Source of the DNA: Eutreptiella sp. 'Long Island Sound 2002'
Taxonomy: Eukaryota > Euglenozoa > Euglenophyceae > Eutreptiales > Eutreptiaceae
Assembly: GCA_964036045.1 (NCBI GenBank)
Contig: OZ038380.1
Span: 62,542,591-62,606,590 of the forward strand
DNA: 64,000 nt
Direction of reading: 5' to 3'
Within the stretch, counting starts at the first letter, position 1, and every line of letters starts with the position of its first letter. A program made the position numbers and the translations under genes. Positions 54,941 to 64,000 of this stretch are shown in pieces. Below the pieces are notes generated by a model. The model was not told the DNA's origin. It was given only the letters and a program-made list of their open reading frames with translations, and did no database searches.

Positions 54941-57703
54941 CACCATCATCATAGGCGACCTAAACGCCGCCCCCACCGACGACGACCGCACCGACCCACC
55001 CACAGCCACCGACATAGCTGTCCGGGACGCCATGCACCAACTGGGCCTCACCGACCTTAGGCAGGACTTGCCGGCACACCCTCCCATTACCCCCACCAAG
55101 CCGGCGCCCACCCCTCCCGCATCGACACGTGCTACGGGGACCAAACCACGGTGCGCGTCCACGAGGCAACCTACGGGGACCTCCCGCCCAGAGGCACGGG
55201 CCACCGACCCCTCTACATCGACCTCATGATCCCCAACCTACCCCCACCCGCGGCCACCCTGCCAGACGACACCCTCCCACCCACAGGGCAGTTCCCGGCC
55301 GAGGACGACCACGGCGCCTGGCACAGGTATAACAGGGCCCTACACGCCATTCTGCGCCGCCCGGATGCGCCAACACTCACCACCGCCATGCGCCGGGCAG
55401 CACAAGCATGCGGCATGGAGCGCGACACCAACCACACGGGAGCACCACCGGACCACACCCTCCAACAGCTTGTCCATGACATCTGGACCACGAAAGAGGA
55501 ACTCGCCACCCTGCTACGCCCCAGCACACCGGAGGCACGAGACCGGGACGCCCACCTCCGTGCGCTCCTCACCCCCCGCCGCCACCAACTCCAGGAATGG
55601 CACGCCCACCGCATAGCAGCCGCAGCCCAGGAACGCGAAAGATACGGCAGAAACGACACGCTGTACAAGTCCCTGCGGTACGTCAGCCCCATCCCGGAGG
55701 TCACGGGGCGCCGTACCATCCAGGCGGTGCGCACCCCCGAGGGGGGCCTCACCAACGACCCCGACGCCGTCCTCCAGGCAGTCCTGGACCGCTTCCAGGC
55801 ACAACACGGGGACACCCTCCCCGAGCCCGACCCCCACACCAGAAGCACCATCCGCGAGCATGTGCCCAGGGTCTTCAACCAGGAACAGCGGCGCGCAATC
55901 GAACACGACCCCTTCAGCATCTCAGAAGTGCAACGCGCCCTAGACAGCCTGAAGAAGGGGGTCGTGTCCGGGGTCTACGGTTTACCGGCCGAAGCGTACC
56001 AACGCCTCACCCTGCCCGTCAAACGCCGCCTGGCAGCCCGCCTGTGGGACATCGTCACGGGCGCCACGTCCATCCCCCCTGAGTGGGCCAACCTGGTCCA
56101 CCCCCTCTATAAGAAGGGGGACTGGGCGCAGCCGGGGAACTGGCGGCCCATAGTGTGCGCCACCACCGAAGTCAAGCTGGTGTGGACGCTCATCCTGGGC
56201 CGCATCGCGCCGGCGGTCTTCGCCCACGTGCCCGCCAGCATGTCGGGAGCCATGGCCGGCAGGTCCCCCCACGAGGCCATCTTCCTCCAGGACACCGCAC
56301 TGGACATGAACCCCTACGAGATGATTGTCCCCTCCCTCGATGTCCAAGGCGCGTTCCCCCACACACCACACCGGCTCCTCGCGGAGGTATGGGATGCCAA
56401 GGGCCTGCCATTCCTATCCTTCATGACCGGGTACACCAAGACCCGGCTCTACGCCGTCATCACGGCCGCAGGCCTCACCCGCTGGACCGGCACAGACAGC
56501 GGGGTCCCCCAGGGTGGCGCCCAGGGCCCCTTCCTCTACCTCCTCGTCAACCTACCACTGGCATTTGAGCTAGCATGGGTATACCCGGGGTACGCCCCAT
56601 ACCCGCTACGGTCCCCCCTCATCAACTTCGCGGACGGAAACCTCCTAACTACGGCCTCCCGCCACCGCGACCCTGAGAACGCAGGGCTACCAACGACCAC
56701 CAAGCAAGCGTCCGCCATTCTCCAACTCACCACAACCTACCTGGACGCCCAGCAGCTCCTAGTGCACCACCGCAAATCGGTCGGGCTAGCCGACGCCAGG
56801 ACCCCCACCCCCCACATCCGGAAAGGCGAACCCCTACACCTGGAGGTCACCACAGTCCACCTGGGAGTCACACAGGCCATGCGGCACCACCACATCACAC
56901 TCCCAAGCAAGCTGGAGGGGCGCCTCGCCCGGCTACCTCAAATTGCCAGGGGAGACCTCCTGTCTACGCAGGGCCTGGCATACTTCATGGAAGCTGTGCT
57001 CAACGCGGCCATCGGTCACCAAGCCCTGCACCTCCCGCACCCCCAATACGCCCTACGCCACGCTGGACAGCAAGTGACGAAGGCATGGGCGCAACACGGA
57101 GGCTGGCCCACGTCTTCCTGCAAGGAGGCCAGGATGGCCCACTGGCGCTACTACGGAGACAATACAGGCGCCCTGGTCGACATGGCCTATGCCAAACACG
57201 CAGCGCACCTCCTACACAGCGTGACACACAACCACCAGCCCGAGGTACGCGAAGCGGCAGCCATAGGCATAAAAGAAGCGCAGATGGCCCGCAACACCTG
57301 CCCCCGGTGGATACTGGCGCAACACGGCGTCTCCACCTCCGCGGGCACTGGCATCTGGGCCCAGCTGCAACCTCTCCTACCGCACCACACGCACGCCATC
57401 CTGACAAACCACCACTGCGATCAACAGGGACCACTCGTGGCCACGCACACCGACATCCAGGGACACCCGGCAGGCGAGGTGGACACCCTGCGACTCGTGG
57501 GGGCCACCATCACCATAGTATATATCACCCCAACACAGATGAAGATCATGGCCCACTGCGACGCCCACCACGCCCCGTTCCTTTCTGACCCACAATGGCC
57601 GGCATGCCGCGTCTTCCAAGCGTACCTCCGCGCATGTGCTACGAAGGCAGGGCGCGACATGCCGGGGCCCAAGGACATCGACACGGCGTACAAGGCCTTC
57701 TAG
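54941..57703 (+). pseudogene. LINE ORF2: end of endonuclease plus reverse transcriptase
   Basis: Begins with IIIGDLNAAPTDDD, the GDFN block that completes the endonuclease begun at 48,352. A frameshift near 55,100 is needed to reach SRIDTCYGD..GHRPLYIDL (the usual RID and DHRP blocks). The main frame (55,151-57,703, 850 codons) is a reverse transcriptase: SGVYGLPAEAY and NWRPI, motif A SLDVQGAF (D397), motif B GVPQGGAQGP (451-460), motif C FADGNLL (493-499). The second catalytic Asp of the usual F/YADD is Gly here. The C-terminal 300 residues show no RNase H. Frameshift, insertion and FADG together indicate an inactive copy. Confidence 0.85.
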
Positions 57704-57719
57704 CGCCAGCACCCCCGGC

Positions 57720-59660
57720 CCCGCCCGAGGGAACACAAGACCCCCAACGACGGCAGGACGACGCAGGAGGAGCCCACCCCGTCAGCTGAAGGCTGGACAC
57801 TGTAACCGCTGCATAGTGGCGGATCTTTCTTGTAACTGCGAAGCCTGTAGCCTTGATGCCCCAGGGGTCGTAACGCCAGACACTGCCCCTGATATCTCCG
57901 AACCCAACTGACCCTCTTCAGACCCATATCCAGCCTCTGGGAGCGACATATGCGAAGCACTTGTGAGCCCATTGAACTCCATGGTGGAATATGAATAGTC
58001 AGAAAACCCGGTCTACAAAAATGGAGCAGACATAGAATCTCATTGTGCACCCATGGCACATAATGACTCAACCTGAAATCATTCGAAATAATTTAAATAA
58101 ATCCGATTGGGAAATCACGAAAGACAAATGCGACTCGACGCGCGCTCACAGGCGACATTTGGCAGCTAACAGAAAAGATGAAAACAAGCGGAAAATTTAC
58201 TGCACTAATGTACATCTGAGAATCATTGAAATTCTGATCACATTGATGTATAAATTGAGTGCTGTCATTGCTGCCGTTACACTCCCCCTCTGAAAACATA
58301 CGCCAGTATGTCAGGCTGGGTCAAGTGAAGTGAAAGAAACGGCAAAGTGACCAAAAACCGACTAATCTATGACAAAATGCGAGAAATTGAGCTGAACTGA
58401 GCAAAATTGTGCTGAGATCTGTGTTTCGAGATGGCAATCGACTTGAATGAAACGCATAGGTACCTTAGGGCACCCAGAAACAGCGTCGTTCAAGCTCGAA
58501 AACTCGAAAATTGAAAATCTGAGTGAAGAATGTACACGCATGATCAAGATCCATGATCCCTGATGAAATCAGCATCTGACATCCCTCTGCCAGAAAACAG
58601 AAAACGAGTGTCGCCATGTCGTCGAGCGTCCAAAAAATAGGGTATCCCTTCATGGAGTCCAAGATATATGAAACTGGTCGGTGTCATCTGAAGTCATGAG
58701 ACCAGATGCCAGATTATGGTACAAAATGTGACTGAATTGAGACCAAAATCAGTGAATCGCACACAGATTGAAGACGACGAAGTCTGCAGCAAGCCAATAT
58801 AGGTCCAATTCATTGTCGATAGATACTTTGTGTTGTGCTGAACGGAAATCCAGTTCTCATTCATAGCCAATCCAGGTCAAATCCTCATGATGATGATGAT
58901 TCCCATGATGGAAATCCAATCATGTAAAAGTAATGATAGCCAAGAAAATCCAGTGAGTGTACACCACACTGTCAGTATCGTCTCCAGGGCTTCATGTTGA
59001 ATCCAGTACGAGTCACCAGGGGTAACTGACTCATTATAGTCCCAGAATGTATAAGCATCCAATGCTTGGTACGAGGAATTTGCCAAATGTGAGCCGATAC
59101 TGAGGGGGATTCCAACACAATCCACAGATGAGCAGCGAGTCGACACAAGTAAGAACACCATCGTCGTCACTTGTTCCTTATAAGCCCTTTGACAGCGGTC
59201 GGTTGGAAACCAAACCAACAGCCTCAATGTAAGAGCTGATTGAAATAACATTCTCAGCAGATCCGTCAAACACATGAACTGCATCAGACTCAGTAATGTG
59301 CCAGAATCTCTGAAATGAGCACGAACTCGAACGAGTCCTTCCCAAGGCGAGTAGAGGGGCACAGTCGACAGCAAAACACCAGAGTGTCGTCGTGGTTGAG
59401 GATAAAGGGCTTTCGGAACTTCCCATGGGAATCATCTACAATGAAGCACATGATTCACATGATGACCATGATGAGAATGATGGACAGAATGACCAGGCTG
59501 ATCCCAGAATGTCCCATCATCCGTTCATCGAACCACACGGACGATGCGCCAGGACTGTTTCGTCTCTATGCCAAGGGTATATGTAGACCGTAAACCTTTT
59601 GGAGAGTTTCGGCGATTTAAATTCTGATCAGATCTTGTCTCGAATGGATTCTGCCACGAT
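57720..59660. other. No gene seen; LINE tail and possible gypsy 3' end
   Basis: C-rich LINE sequence ends near 57,790. The rest is AT-richer, with only short frames. The minus-strand Ty3/gypsy pol starts at 59,670, so a 3' LTR could lie between 57.8 and 59.6 kb, but no second LTR copy is in the window to define it. Repeated 'atgatga' words lie at 58,886-58,905 and 59,450-59,490. Confidence 0.4.
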
Positions 59661-59669
59661 TGGAGCTTC

Positions 59670-61650
59670 TTATTGTGCTTGTAAGTCTTCCTTGGTGACA
59701 CAATCCTTGATCAGCGAGAGCTCACGGTCAATCTCAGGGTGCTTCTTCAGGAACCTGATGAAAGTGTCCGTATACCCATGGATAAAGCTTGAAGCTGGCT
59801 CCCATTTGTCTTCTTCTGGACCGAATCCTATCCATCTGCACAGAAAGTACCACTTGTTTCGAGCATTTTTCTTGTAATCAAGGATCTTCTCCAACTCGAA
59901 ACTGCTGGTGACCATCTTCCTGTCGCTCAGGTACTTCGAAGTCCAATAGAGTGGCTTGAACCTTCCTTTGGGGCAGGGTACTTCAGCCTTCAAACGGTCC
60001 CGATGTACTTCTTGATGTCTGCCCGGTTCAACTTCAATGTTGAATGTAGTCTCACTTAGTTGACCACTGACTTGGAATGGGCCTTCCCACAAAGGTAACA
60101 ACTTGTTGTCGTCCTTCAGGGTCTCGTCTGACTTACGAAGCCAAACTTGCTGGCCTTTCTCGAAGGGTTTTCCTTGTGTTCTCGACTGAATTTTGAATTT
60201 CAACCAATCTGCTTGACTCTCCACTTTGGTTTGGATCCACTTGGACTCTAAATCCTTGATCCTCTCAAACCATTGTGAGGCGTCGTAGCACTGCCTTGGA
60301 TGATACATCACTGGTCCTGGACCCATATTCTCACGACTGAAAACAAGCTCATTCGGACTTAATCCAGTGTAGTTCTTGGTCCGATGGTATCTCCTCAAGA
60401 CACAGTAAATTGTCTCCAACCAATTGCAGTCTTTTTCAGTCGCCAGGAAGTTTCTCAGAATGTTGATAAGAATTCTACCAGCGCGTTCAGCAGGGAGGGC
60501 TCGATGGTCGTAGACTCGGGCACGAAGATGATGAACTCCCAATGGAGCACACACGTTCTCCCACCAAGTCCCAATGAACTCCTTCCCACTGTCCGTCAGA
60601 ATTCCACTGGGAACATCCCAGTTACTCATCCACTGACTTGCAGTCCACTTGGCAGCCATTTCAGAGGTGAGATGCTTCGTGTAGCAAGGGAGGACCTGGA
60701 TGTAGCCACTGTGGCGGTGTTGAATTGACAAAACCCCATCGATTGGCTTCCTCATGTAGAGACATTCCTCTTGGATTTGTCCCAACTCGAAGACATCCGC
60801 TGTCACCTTGTCGAACAACCTCTCAGGAATTGGCAGTCCCTTCAATAATCCTTCTGCCTTTTGATTCTTGGGGATGTTCGTCTGACATTGCTTGCATCCT
60901 TTGGCAACTTGCTCACCGGCACTCTTGAGGTCCCGTGTGTACACTCTGTGTCGTAGCTCCTGCTCCAGAACACGGGAGTTTCCGTGGGATGTCTCATTCC
61001 GATGCCAATGTTTGACATATTGGTCAATTAGACAATCAGGAACACAAATCCGTCCTTGCCAAAATGACTTGTCGCCTTGAATCTTGAAATCAGACGTCTC
61101 TTCAGAGTCGTAAGGCTTGTCCCCTTTCAACTTGTGGTATACAGACCCAAAGAACCTGTCCTCCTTGTACAACTTCGTCCAATCCACATAGAGGAAGGTC
61201 GTTTCCTTGTCCTTTTGTTGTGGAGGGAGCGTGGATTTCGCCTTGGATCTTGTCACTGGAAACACAATAAGGAGTGCCAGCGAAGACTCAGAGTCAGTGT
61301 TAACTCCTCCAATCTGATCTGCCTTGGTAATCTCCTTGCATCTGACCAATTCAACCTTCATACGATTCTTAATCGAACATCGGAGACAATGTTTCTTGAT
61401 CAGTGCTTGTTCCTCCTTATCAAACTCGATCACTTCGGCTTTATCCGTCGCTGTCCCATGAAAACTCACTTCAGAGTAAGCCTCTGAGGCTGGGTAGGCC
61501 CAGCGACTCAGGGCGTCCGCCACTGTATTGTAGCGCCCTGGAATGTAAGTCACGTGGAGGTCAAATCTGCTGAGAGTTTCATGCCAACGGCCTCTCCTCC
61601 CAGCTGGTCCACCAGGGGTATCCACATGTTCTGTCCTCCAGCGCTCCAGT
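59670..61650 (-). CDS. Ty3/gypsy pol, C-terminal part: RNase H end, integrase, chromodomain
   Basis: Coding begins abruptly near 61,650 inside RNase H (WRTEHVDTPGGPAGRRGRWHETLSRFDLHVTYIPG..NTVADALSRW). It continues through the integrase zinc domain (H..H near QYVKHWHRNETSHGNS, C-x2-C in GCKQCQ) and the core, with D in TADVFEL, D in GILTDSGKEF and E in PAERAGRI. The end is a chromodomain (YFLCRWIGFGPEEDKWEPASSF). The integrase supports insertion of retrotransposon cDNA; chromodomains direct it to chromatin. Protease and reverse transcriptase are absent, because the element is cut off against the C-rich sequence that starts at about 61,655. The open frame continues to 61,994, but that part is antisense to another coding sequence. 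No internal stop is seen in the gypsy part. Confidence 0.9.
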
Positions 61651-61654
61651 GACA

Positions 61655-64000
61655 TAGACGCGCAAGACCCCGGCAGCCCATCTAGCCCACCCCCCCCGGA
61701 CCCGGGGCACCCCCCCCTCACACCGGCCACCATCCGCGACCCCGACCTCCTCCGAGCAGCCCTCCAAGACAGGGCCCCGACCACCCCCCTGGGCTGGTAC
61801 CGCCTACAAGAGGACTGGACCAAGCTCACCGTCAAAGCCCTCCGGGACCTGACCACCCCAGGCAACGGCCTCCACGAGACCATCGTAGACCTCGTACTCT
61901 GGCGAGCCCGCAAACACACCCGGGGCCAGCACGTCTGGATCCCCCCCATCGAGTGGGGCCAGGCCCTGACACACGACACCGGCATCAACGTCACGCGTCA
62001 AGGGACCCTGCGCCTACGACGGGCCCCAGCGGAGACGGACCACCCAGCGGACCCGAACCGCCCGGAGCAGTGGGAACAGGCCACCGCGCCAAACCGCGAC
62101 ACCGCCCTCCGCGCTGCCGGCCTCCGCACCCCAGACGACGAGCTCCCCCCCCCACCTACAGACAGTGACCACCCCCCGCCGGAGGTCTGGGCTACAGTCC
62201 TCGAGCGCGGCCACTACTACGTGATAGCCGCTACGGCTACGTCCGCGGCTCGCAATGGCTCATCCAAGGGACAGACACCATGTTCGCCCCGGAGACCGCC
62301 CCACCAGGGGCAGTGGGGGACACCACCACCCAGCACAGGGTCCTGAGGGGCGTCCTCCAGCCAGGGGACAAGCCCCCAGCCCGCGCCCTGGCCCAAATCA
62401 CCTCAGGGAAGGCGGGCTACCACCTGGGATTGGCCATGCTCTGCCTAACCCACTGGATCCAGCGCCGCTGGCCACCCACGGGGACCGTGCCCTGGGTTTG
62501 GGCCATCCCCACCGCCCACACACAAGTCGAGGCGGGCCCGGACACACGACCAAACCCCCCCCCCAGACCACAACAGTCCCTCACCTGCGGGTACCACGCC
62601 ATCCACAGGGTCCTCAACCGCGCGGGTCTTAGCCCAAAGCTAGCGTACCCCCTTCCCACCACTGACCAAGAGGTCCACCAGATACGCAAGCTCGTCTGCG
62701 AAATCCTTGCCGCGGCAGCAGAGACGGCAAGCTTCTCCTCCAAACCGCCCGGCCTACAAATGCCCACGCAAGCGCGCCGCGGCAAGCGGACACATACACC
62801 GACACAGCACACCCCACCGCACAATCCCCGCCCATGCCCCTCCCCTCTCGCTGCTCAACCGGAGACCCACACACGCCCACCATCGCGCGCACCCCCGGGC
62901 CCCGCGACACGGGCCTCCCCCACCCGCCCGAACACCAGCACACGCCCGCCACACAACCACCCGCCGGACACCCCTCACCGCCCCCCACACTCGACGACCC
63001 ACACACACCCGCCGAGAGGAGCCCCGCGCCCCGCGGCACGCCCAACCCACCGAGTGGCCCGCCCACGCCCCCCGCACACACCCCAGAGGACCCAGGCCCA
63101 CCGCCCCCGGCCCCTGAATGCAGCCCACGCGAACTGTTCCCCCCCGCGGACGCCAACCCACACGACCTCGCACATTGCAGGACCCGGGCCCAGCGAAGCC
63201 CAGAAGGAGAAGGCCACAGCCCCGCGCCTCCCTCCCCCGCCGCTGCCGACCAGATCGGCCCGCCGGGCCGCCAGGTCACGACCGGGCCCCCCCAGCCGCC
63301 CGCCCCCAACCTACAGCCCGAGGACATGCCCTCCATCCTCCCGGCCGTGGCTGCAGCAGAAGCCGCCGCGCACAAGCCCGCCCGCATCACAGCCCAACCC
63401 GCGTCCACCACCTCCTCCTCATCCTCAGCCTCGTCCACCTCCTCCACCTCATCCTCCGACCCCCCCCTCCCCGCCGCACTCATCCTCAAGGCCACAGCAA
63501 AAGCCAAGGCCGGGGCCGCACACACCGACCCCCCAACCCCAACACAGGCGACTCGGGCACCCCGGCAACGCACTGGGACGACCCCCGACCCGACATCGGC
63601 ACCCTCACACCTCCGGACAGAGGTACTCCTCAACCTGGAACCGGACCCCAACCCCAAACCCGACCCCAAACCCAAGCCGGCGCCCACGCGAACACACAAC
63701 AACACCACAAACGCAACGACACAAACCCACCCGACACCACCCCTGCCCGGACCCTCGCCCAAGCCAGGACCCCCCGCCCACCGCAACCCGCGCCCCCCTC
63801 CCGCCGGCACCCACCACCACCGCAGAGGCGGCCACCCAGCACGACCCCGTCCAAGCCCTCGTCCGCATCCCCGTCACCAAGCGCCCCGTCATCCATCCCC
63901 GAGAAAACCACCACCACCGCCGGCCAAACCGACCCAGGGACGTGGGACCCCTCGACCACCGTCACCGTCAAGCCCGGCCCCCAACCCGCCCCCCCTGCCC
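61655..64000 (+). pseudogene. C-rich element ORF with Ulp1/C48-like peptidase, runs off window
   Basis: Plus frame: LLRAALQDRAPTTPLGWYRLQEDWTKL ... GLHETIVDLVLWRARKHTRGQHVWIPP, resembling the 'WLND..in.yl..l' start of Ulp1-type (C48) peptidases. A frameshift near 62,220 is needed to continue into SRYGYVRGSQWLIQG, then CLTHWIQRRW (possible His) and PQQSLTCGYHAIHRVLN (Gln and Cys in the family order). From about 62,700 the protein is almost entirely Pro/His/Arg/Thr and reaches the window end in the same frame. Ulp1-like domains are known in some retroelements and DNA transposons. The C-rich composition matches the LINE at 46-58 kb, so I infer an ORF of a related LINE. The frame has no ATG near its left junction, so it is probably 5'-truncated against the gypsy element. 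Confidence 0.5.

Noticed and set aside
61650-61994. Upstream 115 codons of the minus-strand gypsy frame as part of the pol protein
   Set aside because: They are antisense to a well-formed plus-strand coding sequence and look like a reverse reading of it; the gypsy homology starts abruptly at about 61,650.

Overview
This is eukaryotic DNA, dense in transposable elements and poor in ordinary genes. It has GT-AG introns with polypyrimidine acceptors, long microsatellites, many poly-G/poly-C runs of 10 or more bases, and fragments of at least six transposon or retrotransposon families. It has no bacterial-style operons. I cannot name the organism; the mixture suits a large repeat-rich protist or algal genome (inference). 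I found no confident host gene. Most open frames are element proteins, decayed copies or chance frames.

Layout. 1-6.2 kb: part of a large minus-strand element ('element 1') with two multi-exon genes. One is an uncharacterised protein with MYGxWHPYKY and CNW(D/N)GR motifs. The other looks like a ParB-fold domain joined to a methyltransferase-like region. About 20 copies of a TGTCTGG-NN-CCAGACA palindrome lie only in its introns, spacer and flanks. 6.2-17 kb: mostly noncoding, with short repeats, a decayed fragment of an RNase H element and a few weak exon-like frames. 17.4-19.8 kb: the C-terminal part of a non-LTR pol with an intact RNase H domain. 19.8-24.6 kb: weak exon-like pieces only. 24.6-25.9 kb and 29.98-32.8 kb: a non-autonomous and an autonomous member of one piggyBac-like family ('element 2'). 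They share terminal inverted repeats, ATAT flanks and GACCGGTC palindromes. 25.9-27.5 kb: decayed RNase H element copy. 28-29.1 kb and 33.9-34.6 kb: long (CT)n tracts beside perfect or tandem palindromes built on CCGTGTACGTACACGG. 35.0-36.35 kb: a pseudogene copy of the element 1 CNW(D/N)GR gene. 37.4-40 kb: a roughly 620-bp direct duplication. 42.3-43.5 kb: a proline-rich frame with a Cys/His cluster. 46.2-57.8 kb: a C-rich LINE (ORF1, then ORF2 with APE-type endonuclease and reverse transcriptase), split inside the endonuclease by 'element 3' (48,818-54,940). Element 3 is a 6.1-kb DNA transposon with 27-bp terminal inverted repeats. It carries a DDE-like transposase, a long Lys/Glu/Pro-rich protein and a 2-oxoglutarate/Fe(II) dioxygenase-like gene. 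59.7-61.65 kb: the 3' part of a Ty3/gypsy pol with chromodomain. 61.65-64 kb: a second C-rich element ORF with a possible Ulp1-like peptidase.

Most notable pattern: three unrelated DNA transposons each carry their own palindromic word, repeated at the ends and inside their introns but not in their exons. Two of them also carry DNA-modification-like accessory genes (methyltransferase-like in element 1, TET/JBP-like dioxygenase in element 3). The intron-borne, element-specific palindromes are the best candidate here for something undescribed.
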